From Arcuatula senhousia (Eukaryota > Mollusca > Bivalvia > Mytilida > Mytilidae), in the NCBI GenBank assembly GCA_963971305.1, contig OZ020311.1:3596001-3660000 (forward strand): DNA of 64,000 nt, given 5' to 3'. A program made the position numbers and the translations under genes. A model generated the notes under the pieces. The model worked only from the letters and a program-made list of their open reading frames with translations. It did not search any database and had not been told where the DNA came from. Positions 61,801 through 63,119 of this stretch are shown piece after piece. Every line of letters begins with the position of its first letter. The stretch's first letter is position 1.

Positions 61801-61872
61801 TATCCACGTCGACACACCCACTCTGTCTCAGGAACACGTAAAATTCTGGATTCTTGGATAACTTAAGCCCAT
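1759..61872 (-). CDS. Myo1b: Unconventional myosin-Ib-like heavy chain, 3' part of gene (20 coding exons)
   Basis: Class I myosin: an actin-activated ATPase motor that links actin filaments to membranes through a basic TH1 tail. Joining 20 exons gives about 859 residues in one frame: the motor from about residue 240, the relay helix ([21 protein letters not shown]), the lower 50-kDa domain ([10 protein letters not shown]), the strut/loop 2 region ([10 protein letters not shown]), the converter ([12 protein letters not shown]), four IQ motifs and the TH1 tail ([22 protein letters not shown]). The neck and tail wording (KIYKGWK, IHHRWRC, INRANGK) fits the myosin-Ia/Ib subgroup better than Ic, Id, Ie or If. 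The TEDS position, 16 residues before DALCK, is Asp. Every intron is GT-AG on the minus strand and phases agree across all junctions. The P-loop, switch I and the start codon lie beyond the right edge. There is no SH3 domain, so it is a short-tailed class I myosin. Family is near certain; Ib rather than Ia is likely but not proved. Confidence 0.95.
2551..2841. repeat. 97-bp tandem repeat (3 copies) duplicating an exon end with its splice donor
   Basis: Near-identical 97-bp units start at 2551, 2648 and 2745, and the match continues a few bases from 2842. On the minus strand each unit carries the last ~80 bp of the tail exon plus its donor (ACTC|GTAAGTAA). The unit nearest the exon start is the working copy (2760-2896); the other two lie in the following intron. 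Reading past the first donor meets TAA at once, so the extra copies do not extend the protein. Confidence 0.9.
2760..2896 (-). CDS. Myo1b: Myosin-Ib exon, TH1 tail
   Basis: 137 bp, entered in phase 0 after CCAG and left after two bases (TC) of a Ser codon. It encodes [20 protein letters not shown] and onward through [14 protein letters not shown], matching the 'KGD-F-SDHLIE' block of the Myo1b tail. Its 3' part is triplicated. Confidence 0.93.
3698..3850 (-). CDS. Myo1b: Myosin-Ib exon, TH1 tail (pleckstrin-like core)
   Basis: 153 bp, phase 0 at both ends, acceptor TATTTTCAG and donor AAG|GTAAAT. It encodes [15 protein letters not shown], then [18 protein letters not shown], the strand pattern of the TH1 domain that binds acidic phospholipids in class I myosins. 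Confidence 0.95.
4191..4326 (-). CDS. Myo1b: Myosin-Ib exon, TH1 tail start ([10 protein letters not shown] block)
   Basis: 136 bp: one base completes a Thr codon, then 45 codons from [15 protein letters not shown] to [11 protein letters not shown], with donor AAG|GTAAAG. The final block is strongly conserved in Myo1a/b. Confidence 0.96.
4770..4876 (-). CDS. Myo1b: Myosin-Ib exon, start of TH1 tail
   Basis: 107 bp, phase 0 in and two bases out. It encodes [16 protein letters not shown] and then [19 protein letters not shown]. Residues ASKLFKDKK and YPQ match the class I 'ASELF-KK-YP-S' signature. Confidence 0.95.
5465..5596 (-). CDS. Myo1b: Myosin-Ib exon, neck-to-tail segment
   Basis: 132 bp, phase 0 at both ends, acceptor TATTTGCAG and donor CGG|GTAAGT. 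It encodes [20 protein letters not shown] and ends [11 protein letters not shown], like the 'SLSPIDKNWP...HRRW' region of Myo1b. Confidence 0.95.
5900..6061 (-). CDS. Myo1b: Myosin-Ib exon, IQ3 end and IQ4
   Basis: 162 bp, phase 0 at both ends. It encodes [36 protein letters not shown] (the fourth IQ-like motif) and [14 protein letters not shown]. Class I IQ motifs bind calmodulin light chains. Vertebrate Myo1b can carry up to six IQs by splicing; only four are evident here. Confidence 0.95.
6718..6786 (-). CDS. Myo1b: Myosin-Ib exon, IQ2/IQ3
   Basis: 69 bp, phase 0 at both ends, acceptor ATTTTAG and donor AAG|GTGAGT. It encodes 23 residues, [20 protein letters not shown] then GWK, with the core of the third IQ motif. 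A broken second copy lies just upstream at 6812-6885. Confidence 0.95.
6812..6885 (-). pseudogene. Decayed duplicate of the IQ exon
   Basis: The segment repeats the 69-bp IQ exon and its acceptor (TTTTAGGCTAAGAAACAG). It has lost about four bases after the shared GCAGC, which shifts the frame, and its end reads into TTTACTG, so no GT donor remains. It sits about 25 nt upstream of the working exon in transcript order. I infer a tandem exon duplication that died. Confidence 0.75.
7381..7530 (-). CDS. Myo1b: Myosin-Ib exon, converter end, IQ1 and IQ2 start
   Basis: 150 bp, phase 0 at both ends, acceptor TTTTTCTAG and donor TTT|GTATGA. It encodes [40 protein letters not shown] and [26 protein letters not shown] is the first IQ motif and RFRGFF begins the second. 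The 15.8-kb intron before it separates the lever arm from the converter. Confidence 0.96.
7663..7862. repeat. CpG-rich subterminal region, left copy
   Basis: This stretch repeats CTCCGA, TCCGGGA and CTCGGA motifs. Its reverse complement is related to 22806-22982. Subterminal motif clusters often serve as transposase binding sites; that role is inference here. Confidence 0.65.
7863..10682. other. Intronic sequence, no gene recognised
   Basis: The stretch is AT-rich with small open frames only. Positions 8940-9000 share a stretch (GTTCCTGCTTGCTATAGCA) in inverted orientation with the dispersed repeat at 47065-47400. Confidence 0.5.
10683..13603. mobile_element. 2.9-kb TIR element with CTACGTCC subterminal repeats
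   Basis: CCCCTGTCACACTGG at 10683-10697 pairs with the inverse of 13589-13603 (one mismatch). About 280 bp inside the left end and 580 bp inside the right end carry many copies of CTACGTCC, CTACGTTC, GTACTACG and their complements. No transposase frame was found, so it looks non-autonomous. No target duplication was clear. The middle (10960-13020) is AT-rich without recognised content. Confidence 0.75.
13604..18723. other. Intronic sequence, no gene recognised
   Basis: The stretch is AT-rich. It holds a C-homopolymer of 19 at 17399-17417 and a GACGAC tract near 16075-16090 followed by ATACGTCCGCAATTTTT, which matches the 3' end of the tandem element at 44871-45705. GGGACGTACGT occurs twice (near 16549 and 16812). 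Otherwise I see nothing. Confidence 0.5.
18724..21380. mobile_element. HINE/pearl-like element, family A, copy 1 (about 14 core repeats)
   Basis: It starts with CAAGAGGCTCCCAGGAGCC, a short hairpin, then GCTCACCTGG (18749-18758). It ends with the inverse CCAGGTGAGC (21367-21376), preceded by a TGGACCTTCGGTCCA hairpin and a GACGAC tract. Between lie about 14 copies of a 155-165 bp unit (GAGCTGAACATTTAAGCAAG). This plan matches non-autonomous Helentrons described in bivalves. No protein is encoded. Confidence 0.8.
21381..22350. other. Intronic sequence, no gene recognised
   Basis: A short imperfect repeat of TTAATTGGACATAGTC lies at about 21470-21560. The rest is AT-rich without recognised features. 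Confidence 0.5.
22351..22840. repeat. Tandem repeat, period about 159 bp, three copies
   Basis: AACCACGGAG recurs at 22501, 22659 and 22818, together with GACTTGAAATAAAATCAT. The array abuts the right CpG-rich end of the 7638-23007 segment and shares its CACGGAGTTTTTGGGG motif, so it may be part of that element. Confidence 0.85.
22841..22982. repeat. CpG-rich subterminal region, right copy
   Basis: CTCGGAGT, ACTCCGTAG and GACGTCCGG motifs in inverted orientation relative to 7663-7862. Confidence 0.65.
23324..23540 (-). CDS. Myo1b: Myosin-Ib exon, converter domain
   Basis: 217 bp: one base completes a Gly codon, then 72 codons. It encodes [38 protein letters not shown] and ends [15 protein letters not shown]. 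This is the SH1 helix end and converter, with the diagnostic class I string VRVRRAG and the FG-SKIFI-NP block of Myo1a/b. Donor CTG|GTGAGT. Confidence 0.98.
23541..23918 (-). other. 378-bp myosin intron
   Basis: AT-rich; no further feature seen. Confidence 0.7.
23919..23986 (-). CDS. Myo1b: Myosin-Ib exon, actin-proximal SH2/SH1 segment
   Basis: 68 bp, phase 0 in and two bases (GG) out. It encodes [20 protein letters not shown] then YL. It follows IRCVK of the preceding exon, giving the universal myosin string 'RC-KPN' and HQ-RYLG. Confidence 0.96.
24468..26016. mobile_element. MITE with ACTGTAAACCAA ends, split by a later insertion
   Basis: The left end ACTGTAAACCAA (24468) and right end TTGGTTTACAGT (to 26016) are inverted repeats of the family seen intact at 49587-49783. 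The two halves (24468-24580 and 25922-26016) are separated by the family A element at 24581-25921, so the MITE is older than that insertion. Confidence 0.7.
24581..25921. mobile_element. HINE/pearl-like element, family A, copy 2 (about 7 core repeats)
   Basis: Same ends as 18724-21380: CAAGAGGCTCCCAGGAGCC, GCTCACCTGG (24606-24615) and CCAGGTGAGC (25908-25917), with an internal GACGAC tract before the 3' end. About seven diverged copies of the GCTGAACATTTAAGCAAGCAACAG unit form the core. The open frame running across part of it is accidental. Confidence 0.8.
26068..26133 (-). CDS. Myo1b: Myosin-Ib exon, loop 2 exit helix
   Basis: 66 bp, phase 0 at both ends, acceptor TTATTGCAG and donor AAG|GTAAGA. 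It encodes [20 protein letters not shown] then VK, the helix after loop 2 leading to the conserved IRC-K. Confidence 0.97.
26708..26878 (-). CDS. Myo1b: Myosin-Ib exon, lower 50-kDa domain to loop 2
   Basis: 171 bp, phase 0 at both ends. It encodes [39 protein letters not shown] and TAGSQFK. G-DKN-D-L is a universal motor motif, and [14 protein letters not shown] is a lysine-rich loop 2 like that of Myo1b. Confidence 0.98.
26879..28276. other. Intronic sequence flanking the 27.6-kb exon
   Basis: The 693-bp intron holds a degenerate dispersed repeat at about 26930-27125 (GGAGGTAGGTGAGCGACAGACC), also seen near 61240. The rest is AT-rich without recognised content. Confidence 0.5.
27572..27766 (-). 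CDS. Myo1b: Myosin-Ib exon, actin-binding helix-loop-helix
   Basis: 195 bp, phase 0 at both ends. It encodes [20 protein letters not shown], then [18 protein letters not shown], and ends FRLKHFAGN. The [13 protein letters not shown] string aligns with the PMGIFSILEEEC helix-loop-helix of muscle myosin, a strong-binding actin contact of the lower 50-kDa domain. Confidence 0.98.
28277..28451. repeat. 175-bp palindrome
   Basis: ACAGTTATTTAATGCCTG at the left matches the inverse of the right end. The arms are about 80 bp with few mismatches, and a small GAGGCCGCAGGCC centre. It is probably a fold-back MITE. Confidence 0.85.
28452..29475. other. Intronic sequence, nothing recognised
   Basis: AT-rich without a supported gene or repeat. 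Confidence 0.5.
29476..29682. mobile_element. 207-bp MITE with about 50-bp TIRs
   Basis: CTTAGGGCTATTCCATAAAT at the left pairs with the inverse of the right end (TTATAGCCCTTAGG). The TIRs include GATTAGATGGGGGG and CCCCCCACATCTAAT. No coding capacity. Confidence 0.8.
29683..31234. other. Intronic sequence, nothing recognised
   Basis: AT-rich, with a CA microsatellite at about 30238-30254. Confidence 0.5.
31235..31415. repeat. AT-rich minisatellite, unit about 29 bp
   Basis: Repeated ATTTTACCAAAATTTCAAAT and TTTTTTCTCC, six to seven imperfect copies, 65 bp downstream of the candidate microexon in transcript order. Confidence 0.8.
31480..31497 (-). CDS. Myo1b: Candidate 18-nt cassette microexon of myosin-Ib
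   Basis: On the minus strand a TTCTGGTTGCAG acceptor is followed by AATCCCAGTAAAACAGAT and a perfect GTAAGT donor. The 18 nt are in frame (phase 0-0) between the neighbouring exons and would insert NPSKTD between IEK and PNTGI, just before the actin-binding helix-loop-helix. Skipping it also gives an intact motor. Supported by splice sites, length and phase only. Confidence 0.5.
32011..33417. repeat. 1.4-kb segmental duplication, copy 1
   Basis: The stretch from TTATTTATAACAATGTAAGATG is repeated, with small differences, from 33418 to about 36783. No exon was found in it. Copy 1 keeps the uninterrupted junction AGATAGATATAACTATTTTA that is broken in copy 2. Confidence 0.85.
33660..35165. mobile_element. 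HINE/pearl-like element, family B (182-bp core repeat)
   Basis: TGTCTCGCCTGC (33660-33671) is the exact inverse of GCAGGCGAGACA (35154-35165). Seven copies of a 182-bp unit plus a partial eighth lie between, marked by GACCTAAGTTCACAG at 33826, 34009, 34191, 34373, 34555 and 34737. A GCCGCCGTC tract follows, then a 3' hairpin from TGTCTCGCCTTCCGCGAC to the end. Open frames here are by-products of the repeat. Confidence 0.85.
35165..35629. repeat. Exact 86-bp direct repeat around 293 bp
   Basis: An identical 86-bp sequence starting AAAAACGAAAGAATATGG lies at 35165-35250 and 35544-35629. The spacer holds GGATTAACCTTCATCAGAC, a string of dispersed-repeat type. It does not look like an LTR retroelement: it is too short and has no coding. 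Confidence 0.85.
36784..37379. other. Intronic sequence, nothing recognised
   Basis: AT-rich without a supported feature. Confidence 0.5.
37380..37452 (-). pseudogene. Degenerate tRNA-like sequence
   Basis: On the minus strand TGGTCTAGTGG fits the A box and GTTCAAACC fits the B box of RNA polymerase III promoters at tRNA-like spacing. The acceptor, anticodon and T stems pair badly, so I read it as a tRNA pseudogene or SINE head rather than a working tRNA. Confidence 0.35.
37621..37724. repeat. 104-bp palindrome
   Basis: Arms of about 43 bp: TAGTTATTACAT, then GGTGTGTCAGTAA and GATCAACCC, with a CTCCGGCCTCCAGCAGTC centre. Confidence 0.85.
37952..38014 (-). CDS. Myo1b: Myosin-Ib exon, lower 50-kDa domain
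   Basis: 63 bp, phase 0 at both ends, donor AAG|GTAATT. It encodes [20 protein letters not shown] then K, the myosin 'IEW--VDYFNN--I-DLIE' block after the relay helix. The next intron is 10.2 kb and holds the candidate microexon. Confidence 0.98.
38015..39282 (-). other. Myosin intron, dispersed repeat fragments only
   Basis: Positions about 38330-38490 resemble 43260-43420 (ACAGGCATTTCAAAAGAAATG type). No gene was seen. Confidence 0.5.
39283..39413. repeat. 131-bp palindrome next to an exon
   Basis: Arms of about 40 bp (GACTTTGGCATAGGTTGACA and its inverse) around a loop of about 50 bp. It ends only 22 bp from the donor of the exon at 39435. Confidence 0.85.
39435..39605 (-). CDS. Myo1b: Myosin-Ib exon, switch II/relay helix
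   Basis: 171 bp, phase 0 at both ends. It encodes [40 protein letters not shown] and [24 protein letters not shown] is switch II and [12 protein letters not shown] the relay helix, both essential for coupling ATP state to lever movement. Confidence 0.99.
39993..41156. mobile_element. HINE/pearl-like element, family C (168-bp core repeat)
   Basis: AGGGCCCCGC (39993-40002) is the exact inverse of GCGGGGCCCT (41147-41156). About six copies of a 168-bp unit lie between, with CATGACATGCTACT at 40314, 40482, 40650 and 40818. They are followed by a GACGGACGGACA tract and a 3' hairpin (41127-41156). Confidence 0.85.
41183..43186. mobile_element. 2.0-kb TIR element with ATCCCGA subterminal repeats
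   Basis: GGGGGGGCGAGA (41183) is the inverse of TCTCGCCCCCCC (to about 43184). CATGTAT flanks both sides, consistent with a 7-8 bp target duplication. Many ATCCCGATTTCCCG-type motifs crowd about 100 bp of the left end and 180 bp of the right end. The interior is AT-rich with no transposase frame. Confidence 0.7.
43187..43575 (-). other. Myosin intron, nothing recognised
   Basis: AT-rich, with a fragment related to 38330-38490. Confidence 0.5.
43576..43662 (-). CDS. Myo1b: Myosin-Ib exon, after the TEDS site
   Basis: 87 bp, phase 0 at both ends, acceptor TTTTTCAG and donor AGG|GTAAGC. It encodes [20 protein letters not shown] then VSRINDSIR, the near-universal myosin helix 'ARDAL-K-LY-RLF-WLV-RIN'. 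Confidence 0.99.
43921..44866. mobile_element. HINE/pearl-like element, family D
   Basis: AGCCGAGTTGC (43921-43931) is the exact inverse of GCAACTCGGCT (44856-44866). Three to four copies of a unit of about 160-180 bp with ACCCCAAAATCAATAGGGTT lie between. A CCCGCCCG tract follows and then a 3' hairpin (AGCCGAGTT...AACTCGGCT). It carries TGACCTTGACCTTGA at 44326, 44486 and 44647. Confidence 0.85.
44871..45705. repeat. Tandem-repeat element with GACAACGAC tail
   Basis: Units with GATTTTGGCCCCTTTTGGCC recur about every 135-150 bp. The right end has a GACAAGGACAATGAC tract and CATTATACGTCCGCAAATTT, the same ending seen near 16075-16135. It abuts the family D element; no inverted termini were confirmed. 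Confidence 0.65.
45713..46852. mobile_element. ACTGTGG-type MITE, split by a tandem array
   Basis: The left part (GGGGTATCAATTTTTGTGGTT) and right part (GAAAATAAATGAATTATCAG) match the halves of the intact copy at 48676-48866. Between them lies the 174-bp array at 45840-46470. Confidence 0.65.
45840..46470. repeat. Tandem repeat, period about 174 bp, 3.4 copies
   Basis: GGTTGATGAAACTTGGTATG recurs at about 45881, 46054 and 46228. Each copy holds TGACCTTGACCTTGA (45944, 46118, 46292). Confidence 0.85.
46856..47971. other. Intronic sequence with a dispersed repeat
   Basis: Positions about 47065-47400 are related to 53905-54190 (TCTCAGATGAGTGCAGA, then GCAGGAACTGCTTACTCTTC). The repeat has no convincing frame in either copy. 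Confidence 0.6.
47972..48302. repeat. 23-bp AT-rich minisatellite, about 14 copies
   Basis: Unit ATTAAACTTTCATTGTTTAT plus ATA, with a few 26-bp variants containing TTTAAAAAC. Confidence 0.95.
48676..48866. mobile_element. ACTGTGG-type MITE, intact copy
   Basis: ACTGTGGTTTATTATTCGTG at the left and an inverse ending CCACAGT at the right, 191 bp. Relatives lie at 45713-46852 and 58829-59016. Confidence 0.75.
48867..49314 (-). other. Myosin intron with a relic of family A
   Basis: CAAGAGGCTCCCAGGTATCTGAATC at about 49121 is a degenerate solo 5' end of family A. Nothing else was recognised. Confidence 0.55.
49315..49433 (-). CDS. Myo1b: Myosin-Ib exon with the TEDS site
   Basis: 119 bp: two bases complete a Glu codon, then 39 codons, [20 protein letters not shown] and [19 protein letters not shown]. 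It covers the cardiomyopathy loop. The TEDS residue, 16 before DALCK, is the Asp of AKGDK, so the motor should not need phosphorylation there. Confidence 0.96.
49587..49783. mobile_element. 197-bp MITE with ACTGTAAACCAACT TIRs
   Basis: ACTGTAAACCAACT at the left and AGTTGGTTTACAGT at the right are perfect inverted repeats; the interior is rich in TCGCGA-type motifs. It lies in the flank between two motor exons. Confidence 0.85.
50299..50446 (-). CDS. Myo1b: Myosin-Ib exon, upper 50-kDa domain
   Basis: 148 bp, phase 0 in and one base out. It encodes [20 protein letters not shown] and [20 protein letters not shown], the myosin 'AM-I-GF...I---VA-VLKLGN--F' block. Confidence 0.98.
50502..50618. 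repeat. Perfect 39-bp inverted repeat, 39-nt loop
   Basis: Positions 50502-50540 and 50580-50618 are exact reverse complements (AATAATGTATTTCCATATAC...). The pair sits 55 nt upstream of the acceptor of the exon at 50446 in transcript order. Confidence 0.95.
50619..51236 (-). other. Myosin intron, nothing recognised
   Basis: AT-rich. Confidence 0.5.
51237..51392. repeat. 58-bp inverted repeat with one mismatch
   Basis: Arms 51237-51294 and 51335-51392 match at 57 of 58 positions (CATCCTCGGAAACCCAGGGG...). The 40-nt loop is AT-rich. The GC-rich arms stand out from the surroundings. Confidence 0.95.
51396..51600. repeat. 72-bp tandem repeat, about 2.8 copies
   Basis: AACACCCGTGGAGA recurs at 51411, 51483 and, with one change, 51555. 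Confidence 0.85.
52011..52300. mobile_element. 290-bp MITE with hAT-like CAGGGTTGCCAC TIRs
   Basis: CAGGGTTGCCAC and GTGGCAACCCTG are perfect 12-bp inverted ends of a type common among hAT-derived MITEs. Motifs of TTTTTCCAGGA/CAAGG recur inside. No clear 8-bp target duplication. Confidence 0.65.
52301..53129 (-). other. Myosin intron, nothing recognised
   Basis: AT-rich. About 52728-52800 contains a GCCCCATCTACAAAAG repeat fragment related to 7610-7634. Confidence 0.5.
53130..53390. repeat. TTAACGTTAA-rich palindromic cluster
   Basis: Multiple TTAACGTTAA, TTAATGTTAA and TTAACACTAA motifs on both strands, probably a degenerate MITE. Confidence 0.6.
53771..53896. mobile_element. 126-bp MITE with TACCGTATTTTCCGG ends
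   Basis: TACCGTATTTTCCGG at the left and CCGGAGAATACGGTA at the right are near-perfect inverted repeats beginning and ending in TA, as in Tc1/mariner-type MITEs. Confidence 0.75.
53897..54865 (-). other. Myosin intron, dispersed repeat
   Basis: Positions 53905-54190 are the second copy of the dispersed repeat at 47065-47400. The rest is AT-rich. Confidence 0.5.
54866..55020. repeat. 155-bp palindrome upstream of the receptor gene
   Basis: Arms of about 70 bp (GAATTGAAT, ATGTTTCAT, AAACCGTTGAC, GCACATTTT) around GGGGCGCCAGCGC. Several mismatches. Confidence 0.8.
55021..55664 (+). promoter_or_regulatory. 5' flank of the nested receptor gene
   Basis: AT-rich. TTTTTCTTTCAG ending at 55588 is a good plus-strand splice acceptor, so the ORF may sit on a last exon with a non-coding exon upstream. 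The start context AATATGG has A at -3 and G at +4. No TATA box was clear. Confidence 0.4.
55665..58583 (+). CDS. Orphan rhodopsin-like seven-transmembrane receptor with giant third intracellular loop
   Basis: Intronless 972-codon frame nested antisense in a myosin intron. Likely a cell-surface G-protein-coupled receptor; ligand unknown. The N-terminus has glycosylation sequons (N18, N25, N28). Helices are near 41-66 ([10 protein letters not shown]), 77-104, 112-137, 155-176 (W164, P169), 203-229, 905-933 (FYLP, P927) and 943-964. C114 and C192 could form the usual disulphide. The DRY box reads QRL (138-140) and NPxxY reads VPKIY (961-965). Residues about 230-903 form a Ser/Thr- and Lys-rich, probably disordered loop with a poly-Lys patch near 567-579 and an imperfect 32-residue duplication (486-509 and 518-541). 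The C-tail is only a few residues. Family by topology is fairly sure; subfamily is not recognised. Confidence 0.88.
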   Translation: MENTTSETNVFNLEVFQNLSYMYENNTNITLQIQYVKYDSISVLASVLVLITTMCVGLVTNALAVYKASTQDFWRNLTYIQFCMAGIVTCSILIPMQIIRIALVFAESPFIDLCYYHHLIHLLVKACTYVSIIMAVYQRLAKWQTCDCEKTPVTVPQVLSTFSWIMLLPLATYVVYTEETGDYPISIFSADCLSIRENTVHITEEIGNYFFLTVFITSFGLHLVYVHRIWMKNHNRLTRVHNHPNVQTNALEMHDMSRGATVLTPNEKKTSKSKADGKDLQASATSLQAHAKGHLCDVSSKSSPISNKSCTSLYQKKVPRPPTRSEMPLSEFEMHLFNSKKTDNTKIDLTSPSLKTTSLFENIYNKDRELFTEQATQFGDKKRQTVTQLQNLLRTSTSSNHESTTTSGRTVSTFKDSSITDTSTNEEKLVNEEKNNKDNCRTVSCSDVSLTTSNVHSSNISEIAGATSDKTLSRKPKLSECKSGSKGSYLSQCSSEMDENVLKLHPTPHRKISRSESKGSTRSQQSTETDETTKLNPLRHTRVNPGNVRLHSQEDLKAKLETLTMPKKSSKKKKKKGKKILEKQLSKDSIGAFSMTSTVSVDSVCVNENCHGDTISVSSSYKYNSRSIDSFLDEGLTNILEQPEQEEILIKICTEHDNSPARISVSQLEQGDGTLNYLEMPEMRFRSNTGDIKLSSMLQVNEDDFRHRAQSDLTEDKQKRLLETKKFQSIRNRKICKTGSDELSYYSDSSAGENAENNDGNVNIALPVENNAGGSMESIDLKPIDTEKSTTTSGSEVRKISLSKGILKNPKFTNGTTQTDTDDLKNKEQTQITNETYPVIHIIRPSKPDSGNYNISKKLSTPVRSQNINTTARVSTVQRPNFLRVDSIPGNHRPNATCNCSNRHVNLVQALLTCLVELMTFLAFYLPTIVVTYLLDSLNYDTKMEVLIAARSIEYLYYMFVPKIYKFNEKQS
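58584..59029 (+). other. 3' flank of the receptor gene
   Basis: AT-rich. AATAAA occurs at 58998-59003 and 59002-59007, inside the ACTGTGG-type MITE at about 58829-59016, and would give a 3' UTR of about 430 bp. Confidence 0.45.
58829..59016. mobile_element. ACTGTGG-type MITE, third copy
   Basis: GGTATCAATTTTCATGGTAA at the left and AAATAAATAAATTCACAGT at the right match the family at 48676-48866. Confidence 0.65.
59030..59152. repeat. 123-bp palindrome downstream of the receptor gene
   Basis: Arms of about 54 bp (GACTTTTAAGAAAGTCA, then TAAAATGATATTAACT) around a 15-nt centre. Confidence 0.85.
59153..59917. other. Intronic sequence, nothing recognised
   Basis: AT-rich. Confidence 0.5.
59918..60466 (+). 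CDS. Unidentified hydrophobic open frame (possible exon or gene remnant)
   Basis: 182 codons stay open in AT-rich DNA, 1.3 kb after the receptor on the same strand. There is no ATG near its beginning, but AG acceptors lie at about 59930 and 59951. The translation has hydrophobic stretches ([17 protein letters not shown], then [19 protein letters not shown], then [19 protein letters not shown]). [16 protein letters not shown] has the spacing of a class A helix 7 but lacks NPxxY. It could be a diverged receptor exon, a pseudogene fragment or chance. Confidence 0.3.
   Translation, partial: TVSPVKALYIAELKKKYFRKSSRPLLFLAGYEILSMFIYFMNEISIFRKGDSQITYEISTTLTIIFINSAIATGSGFFYQKEWSLICWIYFFQIFMSMMFYLSQRKSDPIISLNMRNVLFSRCKINKPRQIRCCLLSFYIFFITIYFKSCSNKLFNAHSYYVNMSNQILPYLLKSAYSFVSF
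60467..61765 (-). other. Myosin intron, repeat fragments
   Basis: Near 60600-60660 a short repeat (CATAGCTTCAATATACATATAAATAGTAA) occurs twice. About 60960-61085 resembles a truncated 3' end of a tandem-repeat element. About 61235-61340 is a dispersed repeat shared with 26930-27125. No gene recognised. Confidence 0.5.
61766..61872 (-). CDS. Myo1b: Myosin-Ib exon, motor (first exon seen in the window)
   Basis: 107 bp: two bases complete a codon, then 35 codons, [20 protein letters not shown] and [15 protein letters not shown], with donor AAA|GTAAGA. It corresponds to the motor segment near residue 240-280 that precedes the '-GM-VIGF' helix. Everything N-terminal, including the P-loop, should lie beyond 64000. 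Confidence 0.93.
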
Positions 61873-62659
61873 CTAAAGAAACAAATATGTAAAATTTAGT
61901 AAACGATCGTAATTCATAAAGTTCACTTTGCAAAAAATGTACAAAACAAGTAGAAATGTTTATATTCACATCTCTGTTTAGACATATATAATTATAAGTT
62001 ATCTCACAATTTTATGATATTGTAACTTTTAAGTCAACTTTATTGATAATATTGTAACTTTTATCCTTTTTTGTTTATAGATATTGTAACTTTTCAGAAT
62101 TCTTTTTTATGTATATTGTAACTTTTAAATCTTCCTTTTTTTATAGATATTGTAACTTTTAAGCCTTCTTTTTTAAAATATTGAAAACTTTTAAGTCTTC
62201 TTTTTTTTAAATTATTGTAACTTTTAAGCCTTCTTTTTTAAAATATTGAAACTTTTAAGTCTTCTTTTCTACGAAATTGAAAATTTAAGTCTTCTTTTTT
62301 AAATTATTGTAATTTTTAAGCCTTCTTTTTTAAAATATTGAAACTTTTAAGTCTTCTTTTTTACAAAATTGTAATTTTTAAGTCTGTCCAAAGTGAATGA
62401 CCTTTTTCTTTGTACCTGGGTTTCCCTAGGTTTTATTTCTGAACCCAGGCATTCTGTTAACAATTCTAAAAAGCATGTTAACCTTGTTCCAATCCTTGTA
62501 TTCTGTATGATCTAAACACATATATGTATTGATAATTATTTAAACATGTTTCAAATGGTTATATTTCTTTCAGTTCTGTACTGTGTTAATGATAAATAAA
62601 ACTGATTATAGTCTGAGTCAGGTAAATTCTGCGCACGGTTTTCTTTATTTATTTTAAAA
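61873..62659 (-). other. Myosin intron with a minisatellite
   Basis: About 62016-62390 holds roughly a dozen imperfect units of about 30 bp (ATTGTAACTTTTAAGCCTTC). The rest is AT-rich. Confidence 0.7.
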
Positions 62660-62667
62660 CTGCTTAC

Positions 62668-62692
62668 CAGAATCACTCGAGTTGTCTCTCAT
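62668..62692 (-). CDS. Candidate alternative first coding exon of the myosin
   Basis: On the minus strand ATG (62690-62692) opens MRDNSSDS plus one base before donor CTG|GTAAGC. The leftover base joins the exon at 61872 in frame, forming Asp. The product would lack the ATP-binding half of the motor. Speculative. Confidence 0.25.
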
Positions 62693-62821
62693 TCCTTAGA
62701 TCGTATTTGTCCAACTTTATTGGCAGTAATAATTTGCCTGATCACCGCCTTTTAAATCGATGGCAGCTAAAAATAGATTGTCTACGGGGATTTATAATGG
62801 GAAATCCGCCATTGTTTTTCT

Positions 62822-62956
62822 TTGTTGTCAAGCGGAAGTGACGGCGGGGATCCAATATTTACATCTGTGATCCGAGCACCAGAGCGACACCTGTCAATGC
62901 AGGTGCTTTGTGGGATTGCCTTTTCGTACTTCTCGGACTTTTACTCCAAATATAAG
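62822..62956 (+). CDS. Candidate first exon of an unknown plus-strand gene
   Basis: The frame from ATG at 62897 reads MQVLCGIAFSYFSDFYSKYK up to donor AAG|GTAAGC at 62957. No family was recognised; any following exon would be beyond the window or in the satellite region. Confidence 0.25.
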
Positions 62957-63119
62957 GTAAGCAATAGAAACTTTGAAAACAAAGCAGACGAAAGTAAACA
63001 AATAACATTTGCAGTTCTGCAATACAGTTCACACTGATTGACTAAGTGAATAATTTGAAAAATGCCAGAACTAAAGTCAAAAACATTAGTAACTAGATAA
63101 TGTGTCTATGAGCCACAGG

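Larger units (their letters stand above)
62660..62960. promoter_or_regulatory. Promoter-like island inside the myosin gene
   Basis: The local base composition is more GC- and CpG-rich than the flanks. It carries CGGAAGTG (ETS-type) at about 62832 and, on the minus strand, ACAATGGCGGAT (YY1-type) at about 62814. Both are motifs common at animal housekeeping start sites. Good splice donors leave the island in both directions. A bidirectional promoter is inferred. Confidence 0.4.
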
